Notes: generated from the letters alone by a model not told the origin. DNA of 47,755 bases from an uncultured Agathobacter sp. (GCA_910587655.1 CAJUND010000024.1:1-47755), one strand, 5' to 3'; counted from the first letter of the stretch, positions 34,302-42,741 are shown. Numbers and translations: made by a program.

Positions 34302-35270
34302 ATGGAAAAAGAATATGTAGTACTGGAAGGAAAAATATTTACAGTAGAGCTTTTGTCAAATCTGGGTTCTGCGAATTACGGATGGTGTATTTCAAAACTT
34401 CCGGAGCAGCTTATCGTGATGGGAACGGAGAATATTCCGGTGGGCGGACGCTGTAACACAACATTACTGCAAAGATTTTATTTCGGTGCAGTATCAGCAG
34501 AACAGGCAGAGACGGAAATATCTTTTACAATGAACTGCTGGTCAGACCTGTCCGAAGTGGCGGATACTTTCACCGCGAAAGTAAGGATTATTGCAAGCGA
34601 GTCGGATGAATTTACATCTTACAGTGAAAACATACCAAATACGACAATCCCATACGGGGTTTTTTATACAAATACCGGTGTACAGAATTCCTGCCAGGAT
34701 TACGGACTGCCGTATGACAGGCTGGATGTTGCGGAAAAATACGGATATCCGTGCAGTGTGCAGAATATTACTGAGAAATACGGTTATCCGTGCGGAGTAC
34801 AGGATGCCAATCTGAAATACGGCTACCCATGCGGAATGGAGGATGCCAATCTGAAATATGGCTATCCGTGCGGAATGGAGGATGCCAATCTGAAATATGG
34901 TTATCCATGCGGAATGCAGGATGCAAACTTAAAGTACGGCTATCCATGCGGAATGCAGGATGCCAACTTAAAGTACGGCTATCCATGTGGAATGCAGGAT
35001 GCCAGCTTAAAGTACGGTTACCCATGTGAAATGCAGGATGCCAACCTGAAATACGGCTATCCGTGTGGAGTGCAGGATGCTAATCTGAAATATGCCTATC
35101 CATGCAGCATGCAGAATGTAACCGAAAAGTACGGATACCCATGCGGCGTGCAGGATGCCAACTTAAAATACGGTTATCCATGTCTGGAATATACAAAGGA
35201 CATGCGCCCATACGGATATCCGTGCATGGAAAATGCGAAAGAAGCACGCATGTATGGTATACCATGTTAG
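34302..35270 (+). CDS. Chagasin-like protein with a KYGYPC-repeat tail: candidate RiPP precursor
   Basis: A 322-residue protein in two parts. Residues 1-100 resemble the I42 (chagasin) inhibitor fold: SANYGWCISKLP stands for the GYxW loop and RFYFGAV with TEISFTMNCW for the later strands. Residues 146-301 are twelve 13-residue repeats, KYGYPC-G-M/V-Q/E-D-A-N-L, with Cys every 13 positions from 151 to 294. Two 14-residue-spaced variants end exactly on Cys322. Nine units have Asp and two have Asn four residues after Cys. No signal peptide. A radical SAM gene follows by 18 bases. Cys-x3-Asp repeats are known substrates for thioether-forming radical SAM enzymes; that this one is modified is inference. 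Confidence 0.8.
   Translation: MEKEYVVLEGKIFTVELLSNLGSANYGWCISKLPEQLIVMGTENIPVGGRCNTTLLQRFYFGAVSAEQAETEISFTMNCWSDLSEVADTFTAKVRIIASESDEFTSYSENIPNTTIPYGVFYTNTGVQNSCQDYGLPYDRLDVAEKYGYPCSVQNITEKYGYPCGVQDANLKYGYPCGMEDANLKYGYPCGMEDANLKYGYPCGMQDANLKYGYPCGMQDANLKYGYPCGMQDASLKYGYPCEMQDANLKYGYPCGVQDANLKYAYPCSMQNVTEKYGYPCGVQDANLKYGYPCLEYTKDMRPYGYPCMENAKEARMYGIPC
34737..35204 (+). repeat. Twelve in-frame 39-bp repeats (KYGYPCGMQDANL units)
   Basis: Twelve exact 39-bp units encode KYGYPC (once KYAYPC) plus seven residues. Some neighbours are almost identical in DNA (the 3rd and 4th; the 5th and 6th), showing recent duplication. Others differ mainly at synonymous positions, showing selection on the protein. 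Copy number may vary between strains. Confidence 0.9.
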
Positions 35271-35288
35271 AGGAAAGGAGACAGGCAT

Positions 35289-36713
35289 ATGAAATATCAG
35301 CCAATTACCTGCGTATGGGAAGTAACCATGGGCTGCAATATGCACTGCGGACACTGCGGTTCCTCTTGTGCGACTGCTCTGGAAGGGGAGCTTACCACAG
35401 CAGAGGCGCTGGATTTATGTGACCAGATTGCAGAGCTTGGACTGAAATGGGTAACACTTTCCGGCGGGGAACCCCTCACCAGACCGGATACGGCAGAACT
35501 GGTAAAACGGCTGTCCTCCCAGGGAGTCTCTGTGAATATCATTACCAATGGATGGCTTCTGGACAGGGCAATGGCGGAACGGTTAAAAGATAACGGCATT
35601 GCAACAGTTGCCATCAGCATTGACGGAACAAGGGAAATCCACAATGATATCCGTAAAGAAAACGCTTTTGAGCATGCCGAAGAAAGCTTTCGGAATCTCA
35701 GGGAACTGGGAATCAGAACCGGAGCCGTTACGACCATAACCAATCGCAACATACATATTCTTGGGGAATTAAAAGAAGAACTGATTCGCATGGGCGTAAA
35801 AACCTGGCAGGTGCAGCTGGGGCTTCCGATGGGGAATTTAAAAGAAAATTCTGACTGGATTCTTGCGCCTGAAAAAGTGCAGGACATTATAGATTTCTGC
35901 TATGAAACGGCAAAAGAGGGAAGAATCAAAATATATCCGGCGGACTGCCTTGGCTACTACACAAAAAAAGAACTCGAAATCAAAAAAATTTCCTACGAAA
36001 CAGACATGGTTTCCTTATGGGACGGATGCAATGCCGGAATCCGGGGATTTGGGATTCTGCATGATGGAAGGATTCTTGGATGTACTTCCATACGGGATGA
36101 GGATTTTATTGAAAAAGAATCCGTCAGGGAACGTTCCCTGCGGGATATCTGGGAAAACGGCAGGTGCTTTGAATGGCGCAGAAACTTTAAAAAAGAGGAA
36201 CTGGAAGGCGACTGCAGGACCTGTATTTATGGAAGTAAATGCCTGGGGGGATGCCCGAATACCAGACTTACCATGAATGGAAGTATTCATTCCGAAAACC
36301 AGTACTGTGCCTATAACCTGAAGCTGAAAAAGATGAAAGCGAAACAGCAGGAAATAACAGAAGCAAAAGGTCTGTTTGAAAAAGCCGACGGTCTGATCAG
36401 GCTGGGAATCTACCAGGAGGCTGCCATTGTTCTGTCTCGCCTGCTGGAGCTGGAACCGGAGCATGAAAAGGCTCTGGTGGCAAAAGCGTATGCGGAATAT
36501 ATGTGCGGCAATTATGAAATCTGTAAAGAGGATAATGCAAAAGCGTTAGAACTGAATAAGGGAAACGCGGATGCATTAAGCGGATATGCCATTGCACTTT
36601 TTAAACTGGGAGATACAGAGGGCGGCATTAAAAATATGAAAAAAGCCGTGAAGTTATCCGGAGGCAGGAAAGACCTGGAGAAAGACCTGGCTGGAATGCT
36701 GGCAATAAAATAA
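35289..36713 (+). CDS. Radical SAM/SPASM peptide maturase with C-terminal TPR
   Basis: A 474-residue enzyme. Radical SAM cluster cysteines are C16, C20 and C23 in MGCNMHCGHC, and LSGGEPLTRP is the SAM loop. A SPASM domain follows: WDGCNAG, GRILGCTS, GDCRTCIYGSKCLGGCP and QYCAYN, enough Cys for two auxiliary clusters. From about residue 350 three TPR-like helix pairs end the protein, perhaps binding the precursor. SPASM enzymes build thioether or carbon-carbon links in peptides. Immediate linkage to the repeat protein makes that its likely substrate. No transporter gene follows directly; a terminator does. Confidence 0.9.
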   Translation: MKYQPITCVWEVTMGCNMHCGHCGSSCATALEGELTTAEALDLCDQIAELGLKWVTLSGGEPLTRPDTAELVKRLSSQGVSVNIITNGWLLDRAMAERLKDNGIATVAISIDGTREIHNDIRKENAFEHAEESFRNLRELGIRTGAVTTITNRNIHILGELKEELIRMGVKTWQVQLGLPMGNLKENSDWILAPEKVQDIIDFCYETAKEGRIKIYPADCLGYYTKKELEIKKISYETDMVSLWDGCNAGIRGFGILHDGRILGCTSIRDEDFIEKESVRERSLRDIWENGRCFEWRRNFKKEELEGDCRTCIYGSKCLGGCPNTRLTMNGSIHSENQYCAYNLKLKKMKAKQQEITEAKGLFEKADGLIRLGIYQEAAIVLSRLLELEPEHEKALVAKAYAEYMCGNYEICKEDNAKALELNKGNADALSGYAIALFKLGDTEGGIKNMKKAVKLSGGRKDLEKDLAGMLAIK

Positions 36714-36759
36714 TTCTTAAAAAGGCACTACATATGCGGTAAATGAAATAATTTTTTGT

Positions 36760-36786
36760 ACAGACATGCAGGAAACGCATGTCTGT
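36760..36786 (+). terminator. Rho-independent terminator closing the deiminase/radical-SAM operon
   Basis: ACAGACATGC and GCATGTCTGT form a perfect 10-bp stem with the loop AGGAAAC; ATTTTTG follows. Confidence 0.85.
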
Positions 36787-36908
36787 ATTTTTGTCAGTCA
36801 TGATGCTGTTCCACGGCAAAGGTTTTAGCAGCAGATGGAACTGGTACTTTCATGGCGGTCCTTTTTGTAATATAATACAGAAAGGAAATTTTAAGGAGAA
36901 TAAAAGCC

Positions 36909-37580
36909 ATGAAAGAAATTCTGATTGTGGAAGATGACAGCAGGATTAATGAGATGATGAAAACCGGTTTAGAAAAAGCTGGCTATTTCTGTGTCAGTGC
37001 GTTTTCCGGCACGGAAGCAAAGTTACTGCTGAAAAGCCGTACATTTGATTTGATGATTCTGGATTTGATGCTGCCGGGAATAACCGGGGAACAACTGTTA
37101 GGAGAAGTCAGAAAAAGCAGTTCCATGCCGGTAATCGTACTGTCCGCAAAGGATGAACTGGATACAAAAGTGGACCTTTTAACGCTTGGGGCAGACGATT
37201 ATATGACAAAACCGTTTGAGTTAAAGGAACTGGAGGCAAGGGTGCTGGTACAGCTTCGTAACCATGCACAGCGGGATAGGACAAACTGCCTGCTGGAATA
37301 TAAAAATTTATGTCTGGATACAGAAAAGAAACAGTTATTTGTAAACAAAAATCCTGTTTCCCTGACCGCGAGGGAGTACCGGATTATGGAATTATTTTTA
37401 AAATATCCCCAGAAGGTTTTTTCCAAAAACGAGCTGTATGAATATGCCTGGGAAGAATATTATATCGGGGAGGACAAGACCATAAATGTCCATATCAGCA
37501 ACATCCGGTCCAAGATTAAAAAGGTGACGGAACAGGAGTGTATTGAAACCGTATGGGGACTTGGATTCCGCCTGCTGTAA
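36909..37580 (+). CDS. OmpR-family response regulator
   Basis: A 223-residue regulator with a receiver domain (MKEILIVEDDSRINEM; Asp in LMILDLMLPG; Lys in DYMTKPFE) and a winged helix (VSLTAREYRIMELFL, EDKTINVHISNIRSKI). It comes first in a group with an ABC transporter and a kinase, as in bacitracin/lantibiotic-sensing modules. AAGGAG precedes the ATG, and TATAAT at 36871-36876 is the probable -10 box. Its partner is the kinase at 39465. Confidence 0.9.
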   Translation: MKEILIVEDDSRINEMMKTGLEKAGYFCVSAFSGTEAKLLLKSRTFDLMILDLMLPGITGEQLLGEVRKSSSMPVIVLSAKDELDTKVDLLTLGADDYMTKPFELKELEARVLVQLRNHAQRDRTNCLLEYKNLCLDTEKKQLFVNKNPVSLTAREYRIMELFLKYPQKVFSKNELYEYAWEEYYIGEDKTINVHISNIRSKIKKVTEQECIETVWGLGFRLL

Positions 37581-37582
37581 AC

Positions 37583-37641
37583 TTTAACTTTTCTTAAACA
37601 TTTTTTGACGCATGTTTAACCATTTCCTGTTAAGCTGTTAT
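37583..37641 (+). promoter_or_regulatory. 11-bp phased repeats before the ABC transporter genes
   Basis: Between 37582 and 37625 the sequence falls into four 11-base blocks beginning CTTTAAC, CTTAAAC, TTTGACG and TTTAACC. TGTTAT at 37636-37641 is a possible -10 box. This is the pattern of an OmpR-type regulator site; the adjacent regulator is the obvious candidate. Confidence 0.45.
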
Positions 37642-37678
37642 TGCAGAGATAAAAATGACAGTAATCAAGGAGGCGCTT

Positions 37679-38581
37679 ATGGAATATGTGGTAGACACCA
37701 GGGAACTGACAAAACAGTTCGGGCAGCATAAGGCGGTGGACAGTGTGAGCCTGCATATAAAAAGAGGGGAAATCTACGGCTTTATCGGAAGAAACGGCGC
37801 GGGAAAAACGACATTTATGAAAATGGTAAGCGGACTTTCGTCACCGACGTCGGGGGAACTGAAACTGTTCGGAGCAGCAGGAAAAGAGGCGGCGAAGTAC
37901 CACAGCCGTATCGGAAACCTGATTGAACAGCCGGGACTTTACGGAGGTATGAGTGCAAAGGACAATCTTCATTTAAAGTGTCTGGCACTCGGGATTTACG
38001 GAAGAGGCTATGAGGACAGTCTGCTTGCCGCCGCCGGGCTGGCAGATGCGGGAAGGAAAATGGTAAGGCAGTTTTCCCTGGGAATGAAGCAGCGTCTGGG
38101 AATTGCTATGGCACTGGCAGGAGAACCGGATTTACTGGTCCTGGACGAGCCGGTCAACGGACTGGACCCGCAGGGAATTGCGGAAATCCGTGAGCTTTTA
38201 TTGAAACTGAAAGAAGAAAAAAATATGACCATTTTAATATCCAGCCATATCCTGGAGGAGCTTTATAAAGTGGCGGACACCTTTGGAATTATCCATAAAG
38301 GCGTACTGGTCCAGGAACTTTCAAAAGAGGAGCTGGATGAAAAATGTAACGATTACACCGAAATCCGGACGAAAGACACGAAAAAGGCGTGTCCGGTGAT
38401 TGAGCAGGCAGGCTGCCGGAATTACCAGGTGATGCCGGATGAAAGTATCCGCATTTTTGATGCGGTTTATGACCCCGGAAAACTGAATATGGAGCTGGCA
38501 AACGCGGGATGCATGGTGCAGTCCCTGCAGGTGGTTTCCGGTAAACTGGAAGAATATTTCCTGAATCTGACAAAGGACTAG
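37679..38581 (+). CDS. ABC transporter ATP-binding protein (BcrA/NisF-like)
   Basis: A 300-residue ATPase subunit. Walker A is GRNGAGKTTFMK, the signature motif FSLGMKQRLGIA, Walker B LLVLDEPVNGLDP, and the switch His ISSHIL. After the nucleotide domain come about 80 residues (EELDEKCNDYTEI to the end) typical of peptide-antibiotic export/immunity ATPases. AAGGAGG at 37668-37673 fits ATG 37679. It works with the ABC-2 permease encoded next, and could protect the cell from, or export, a peptide. Confidence 0.9.
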   Translation: MEYVVDTRELTKQFGQHKAVDSVSLHIKRGEIYGFIGRNGAGKTTFMKMVSGLSSPTSGELKLFGAAGKEAAKYHSRIGNLIEQPGLYGGMSAKDNLHLKCLALGIYGRGYEDSLLAAAGLADAGRKMVRQFSLGMKQRLGIAMALAGEPDLLVLDEPVNGLDPQGIAEIRELLLKLKEEKNMTILISSHILEELYKVADTFGIIHKGVLVQELSKEELDEKCNDYTEIRTKDTKKACPVIEQAGCRNYQVMPDESIRIFDAVYDPGKLNMELANAGCMVQSLQVVSGKLEEYFLNLTKD

Positions 38582-38592
38582 GAGGCGTGAAA

Positions 38593-39423
38593 GTGTTTAA
38601 TTTAATCAGAATGAATTTATACCGTATGGTAAGGACAAAAGGTTTATGGATTGTGATGCTTTGCATGGCGGGATTTGGAGCCCTTACGAGTGCGATGGCG
38701 GCAGCCGATCTGGATGTGGTGGATTATTATGAGGGAGAATGGTATGAGGAACCGGATGACGGTTTTGGAATCACGGTAGGGGCGCCGGTGGGTGCGGATG
38801 GAGATGCCCTGTCTTTTCTGGAATTTTATAATTCAAACCTGTCATCAGGACTTCTGCTTCTGTTTCTTTCCATCGCGTGCGCCATTTACTACAGCGGGGA
38901 AATAAAAAGCGGGTTTCTGAAAAATATCGCGGGGCAGACGAAACATAAGGCGGATATTTTTTTGTCGAAAACAGTAGTGAATATGCTTTACATCCTGCTC
39001 ATGCTTCTGGTTTACGGAATGGTTTTGTATACCAGTTTTAGGCTGATGCTTCCGAAGCGGTATACCTTCCGGTTTGGAACAGAGTACTGGCAGGAAACGC
39101 TTCTGCTGGTGCTGGTTTTGTATGTTCTGCATCTGGCGTTTGCAGGAGGAGTGGCGTTTCTTACCACTGTATTTAAAAGCGCAACCGTGGGAATTACCGT
39201 GGGGCTGCTTTCTGCTTTTGGATTACCGGCAGTTTTTATGGCTTATCTGAAACGGTTTCTGGATGTGGATTTTGTAAAACTGCTGGTGTCAGCTAATGTA
39301 AATGGCATGAGGATTGGCGTGGCACACAAGGATGTGATTTTTGCCCTTGGCGTGGGGATTATTACTTCGATTGTTTATTATTTTCTGGGTGCTGTTTATT
39401 TTACAAAAAAAGATGTGGTTTAA
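38593..39423 (+). CDS. ABC-2 type transporter permease
   Basis: A 276-residue membrane protein with six hydrophobic helices and a negatively charged loop after the first (VVDYYEGEWYEEPDDG). This plan is like the permeases of lantibiotic self-protection (NisE/G) and bacitracin exporters. GTG codons occur at 38587 and 38593. AGGAGG at 38580-38585 leaves only one base before the first, so I chose the second. The kinase gene follows by 41 bases. Confidence 0.8.
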   Translation: MFNLIRMNLYRMVRTKGLWIVMLCMAGFGALTSAMAAADLDVVDYYEGEWYEEPDDGFGITVGAPVGADGDALSFLEFYNSNLSSGLLLLFLSIACAIYYSGEIKSGFLKNIAGQTKHKADIFLSKTVVNMLYILLMLLVYGMVLYTSFRLMLPKRYTFRFGTEYWQETLLLVLVLYVLHLAFAGGVAFLTTVFKSATVGITVGLLSAFGLPAVFMAYLKRFLDVDFVKLLVSANVNGMRIGVAHKDVIFALGVGIITSIVYYFLGAVYFTKKDVV

Positions 39424-39464
39424 TTTCGCAAAAACTGACAGGATCGCTTAAGGGTGGGAAGTAT

Positions 39465-40370
39465 ATGAAATGGTTTTGTACCGGGACGATTTTAATACTT
39501 GTAATTTTTATCATAAAATACTGGCTTTACCGGCGGCAGGTTCATGAAATCTGCCGCCAGCTGGATTTTATGTGGAAGGAAACAACCAATAAAAGAATCC
39601 GGACAGATTTGTCCAAAAAGGAAATCATAGATCTTGCAGAACGGATGAACAGAATGGCGGACCGGCAGGAGGAAGAAAGACTTTCCGTTAAAAGAAAAGA
39701 GCAGCAGTTAAAAGAAACGCTCGCAAATATATCGCATGATATCCGTACACCTCTCACGTCCATGAAAGGTTTTTTTGAGTTATATACACAGGAAGAGGAC
39801 TCCGGAAAAAAGGAGTATTTTGAACAGGTAATCCGGGAGAAAATGGATGACCTGACAGTTCTTCTGGAGGAGCTTTTCACTTATACAAAACTGCAGAATG
39901 AAACCTATGAACTGCAGCTTCTGCAGCAGGATTTTACAAAGCTGGTACTGGACAGTCTGTTTTCTTTTTACGGTCAGTGGAAGGAAAAAGGAATTTCCCC
40001 CGTGCTGTCCGTGGATGAAGATACTGTAATGGTTTTATGTAATGACACGGCCATCAGGCGTATCCTTTCCAATATCCTGCGCAATGCCATGCTGCATGGG
40101 AACGGGGAAATTGAAATATGTTATCATGTGAAAAAAGAAGAGGTTTTATTCCGGTGCTGTAACGGATTTCGGAATGAAGAGGAACCGGACATGGAGCGGG
40201 TATTTGAACGGTTTTACAAAGGGGACAGCGCCCGAGGGGAATCTTCCAGCGGACTGGGACTGTCCATTGCAAGGGAGCTGGCGCTGCAGATGGGCGGAAG
40301 CATGGAAGCACGGACAGAGAACGGGCGGTTTCTGGTGGAGATTACATTTTCCCGTGCGGGGGACGGGTAA
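39465..40370 (+). CDS. HisKA sensor histidine kinase with a short N-terminus
   Basis: A 301-residue kinase. One N-terminal membrane helix (residues 4-22) with no extracellular sensor is followed by a linker and HisKA with the phospho-His in NISHDIRTPLTSMKG. The HATPase domain follows (ILRNAMLHGNGEI, VFERFYKGDS, SSGLGLSIAREL). Kinases of this shape sense antimicrobial peptides through their ABC transporter partner. It ends the four-gene module started by the regulator at 36909. Confidence 0.85.
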   Translation: MKWFCTGTILILVIFIIKYWLYRRQVHEICRQLDFMWKETTNKRIRTDLSKKEIIDLAERMNRMADRQEEERLSVKRKEQQLKETLANISHDIRTPLTSMKGFFELYTQEEDSGKKEYFEQVIREKMDDLTVLLEELFTYTKLQNETYELQLLQQDFTKLVLDSLFSFYGQWKEKGISPVLSVDEDTVMVLCNDTAIRRILSNILRNAMLHGNGEIEICYHVKKEEVLFRCCNGFRNEEEPDMERVFERFYKGDSARGESSSGLGLSIARELALQMGGSMEARTENGRFLVEITFSRAGDG

Positions 40371-40410
40371 GTCTGCAGGAAACTGCTATTCATATAATAA
40401 TGACGGAAGT

Positions 40411-40965
40411 TTATTTTTTATGTGCTGATTTATAATAATTCCAGTAAGGAATGGCGAATGAAATAAATATGACCAGATATATTATAAACATAACACAGAA
40501 AAATACCAGTAAACCATGGTTGAAAGGTGTGTTGAACTGGCTCTGCATGATAATTTGCGGGATAATTATTGAGAATAACATTATTAACAGTGGTATCATA
40601 CGTCCTTTAAAAACCCTTTTCATCATATCCAGCCGGGAAGCATCATCACAGAAGATTTCCTCCCCGGCGGTGTCCGTTTCAGAAGCTGCTTTGCGAAAAT
40701 AACTGTAACCTGCATAGTTCTGCAGATATTCCCAGCCGCAGTCGCCAAAGAGCTGAATATATTCGTATTTCTGGTAAATGCTGTCCGGATTGTAGTCTAA
40801 CTGGTAGATCATATCTTTTGGTTCACATTTTTTAAAGTGATACAGACAAAGACCATTTACTGCGACAAATTCCCAGCTGTTTTTATGCTGTTCCCTTAAA
40901 TAGTTTTCTTCTTTCTTCCATTCGGGAATAGAAAAAAATCTGATTTCGGTTTTGAAGTTTTTCAT
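40411..40965 (-). CDS. DUF2812 membrane protein, PadR-linked
   Basis: A 184-residue protein. Its first 110 residues match the DUF2812 pattern (FFSIPEWKKEENYLREQ, LYHFKKCEPKDMIYQLDY, FGDCGWEYLQNYAGYSYFRK) and two hydrophobic helices follow near residues 122-142 and 150-172. DUF2812 genes are usually downstream of PadR regulators, as here (one base between the genes). The function is not known; it may be part of envelope stress control. Confidence 0.85.
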   Translation of the reverse strand: MKNFKTEIRFFSIPEWKKEENYLREQHKNSWEFVAVNGLCLYHFKKCEPKDMIYQLDYNPDSIYQKYEYIQLFGDCGWEYLQNYAGYSYFRKAASETDTAGEEIFCDDASRLDMMKRVFKGRMIPLLIMLFSIIIPQIIMQSQFNTPFNHGLLVFFCVMFIIYLVIFISFAIPYWNYYKSAHKK

Positions 40966-40966
40966 G

Positions 40967-41281
40967 TTATTTTGCCCCCATCATGTTTTTATATAAGCGC
41001 TCAATCCGCTTCATTTCCAAATCAAGCACCTGAGTTCCAAGTTCTGTAATGCAATAAATTTTGCGGTTTTCCTCTTCCCTGATAAATTGGATCAGACCGT
41101 CTTTTTCCATTTTAGACAGACTTCCGTACAATGTCCCCGGGCTGATTTTGATTTCTCCGTGCGTCAGCTGTTCTGTTTTTTTTACAATACCATATCCATG
41201 TGCTTCTTCCCTTAGACACAGCAGAATGTAAAAACCGGTTTCGGTCATTGGCACATATACTTTTTTGATATGACTGTCCAT
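40967..41281 (-). CDS. PadR family transcriptional regulator
   Basis: A 104-residue winged-helix repressor. The recognition part is YGIVKKTEQLTHGEIKISPG, then TLYGSLSKMEKDGLI and the wing EENRKIYCITELG. The sequence MTETGFYILLCLREEAHGYG is the family's first helix. It is minus-strand, first in a two-gene operon with DUF2812, and is preceded by a clear inverted repeat that probably serves as its own operator. GGGGGTATC before the ATG includes the ribosome site. Confidence 0.9.
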   Translation of the reverse strand: MDSHIKKVYVPMTETGFYILLCLREEAHGYGIVKKTEQLTHGEIKISPGTLYGSLSKMEKDGLIQFIREEENRKIYCITELGTQVLDLEMKRIERLYKNMMGAK

Positions 41282-41297
41282 GATACCCCCTACTCAG

Positions 41298-41352
41298 CAC
41301 TGCTATATATCGAGCTTCGATATAATGAGTATAGCACTGCGATATAGCAGTG
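41298..41352. promoter_or_regulatory. PadR-type operators upstream of the padR-DUF2812 operon
   Basis: TATATCGA (41306-41313), GCT, TCGATATA (41317-41324) is a perfect 8-bp inverted repeat. A second, CACTGCGATATAGCAGTG at 41335-41352, has perfect 6-bp arms. A CACTGCTATATATCG string at 41298 shares both motifs. These sites lie between the divergent padR and AAA/DUF1703 genes. Confidence 0.6.
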
Positions 41353-41392
41353 TCAAGGGAAAATGTTAAATTTGGCTTTATTCCGAATAATA

Positions 41393-41421
41393 TTGACAGT
41401 GTTCTGTTACTGAAATATAAT
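41393..41421 (+). promoter_or_regulatory. Consensus vegetative promoter
   Basis: TTGACA at 41393-41398, 17 bases, TATAAT at 41416-41421: both hexamers and spacing are perfect. It would drive the AAA/DUF1703 gene 29 bases downstream. Confidence 0.85.
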
Positions 41422-41449
41422 GTTTCTATATTTTGGGAGGTGCCAGACA

Positions 41450-42738
41450 ATGTCAGAAACCATGACGGTAAAAGAAGCTGTAGCACGCTGGAATATTTCG
41501 GAACGCAGGGTGCTGGTTCTTTGCAAAGAGGGAAGAATAGACGGTGCCCAAAAGCTGGGACGTTCGTGGAGTATTCCCGCAAATGCGCAGAAACCGGCGG
41601 ACCAGCGTGTGAAATCCGGTGAATATAAAAAAATAACGTATCCGGCAAATCTGCCCCTGCCTGTTGGTGTTTCGGATTACCGTCTGGCATCATCAGAGTA
41701 TTATTATATCGATAAGACGATGATGATTAAGGATTTTATTGACGAGCGTCCGATGGTATCACTGTTCACCCGTCCCCGCCGTTTCGGCAAGACTCTGACA
41801 ATGGACATGCTCCGTACCTTTTTTGAAAAGACCGACGAGGACACTTCTGTATATTTCAGGGACAAAAAAATATGGGGCTGCGGGAAAAAATACCGTGATT
41901 ACCAGGGAAAATATCCCGTTATTTTTATCACATTTAAAGATGTAAAATTTAATACGTGGGATGAAACCTTTGCTGCGGTCAGGGATATTTTTGCGCAGGA
42001 AGCGCGGCGGCACATGGAGTAAAGATAAATTCTGTTCTGGATCAGAAATACAGTTCCTATTTTGGATTTACAGCGGATGAGGTAAAAGAAATGGCGGCAT
42101 ATTACGGGGCGGCTGACAAATATAATGAAATTTGCGAGTGGTATGACGGCTATCGGTTTGGCAGGAATGAGATTTTTAATCCCTGGTCTGTAATCAATTA
42201 TTTTAATAATGCCTGTGAACCGAGAGCGTTCTGGCAGTCCACGGGCAGCAACGATATTATCGGGGAAATTCTTCAAAAGCTGGATACCATTATTCCGCCG
42301 TCAACTGCCATTTCCATTCAGGAGGCAGTTTATTCCGGGGATGGTGTAAAAATGCAGAAATTAATCCAGACACTTCTTACCCAGTCGGTAAGCTGTTATG
42401 ATACCGCAGGTGAGAATTTCTACCATGGATTTATGCTTGGACTCTGTGCACTGTTTGGCGGTTCATACACCACTTCCAACAGAGAGTCTGGAAACGGCAG
42501 ATATGATATTCAGCTTATGCCCGAAAATAACGGACTGCCGGGCATTCTGATTGAATTAAAAGCGGAAAAGAACTGTACCGGAGACAGCCTGAAAAAACTG
42601 TCTGAAAAAGCCTTAAAGCAGATTACGGATAAAAAATATGATGCAGAAATGTCTGCAAAAGGCATAAAAACCATTTATAAATACGGAGTGGCTTTTAGTG
42701 GAAAAAAGGTTGAAATTGCAACCGGATTGTTGGAATAG
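41450..42738 (+). pseudogene. HTH-AAA/DUF1703 (PD-(D/E)XK nuclease-like) gene with an internal deletion
   Basis: The first frame has an HTH of excisionase type (MTVKEAVARWNISERRVLVL, GAQKLGRSWSIP) and the start of the AAA-ATPase-like domain with PRRFGKTLTMDML as P-loop. It stops at TAA 42020-42022. Another frame at once reads KINSVLDQKYSSYFGFTADE, the end of the AAA domain, then the DUF1703 nuclease-like part (GRYDIQLMPE, ILIELKAEK). In the intact family about 100 residues with Walker B lie between, so about 300 bases are lost along with the frame. The promoter remains perfect. The function of the family is unknown, and this copy should be inactive. Confidence 0.75.
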
Positions 42739-42741
42739 TAG

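Noticed and set aside
34768..35025. Repetitive short frames on both strands within the repeat tail
   Set aside because: They arise from the 39-bp repeat read in other frames; none has a ribosome site.
34737..35204. Regular 39-bp repeats resembling a CRISPR-like array
   Set aside because: The units are contiguous, in frame and coding, with no unique spacers; they are protein repeats.
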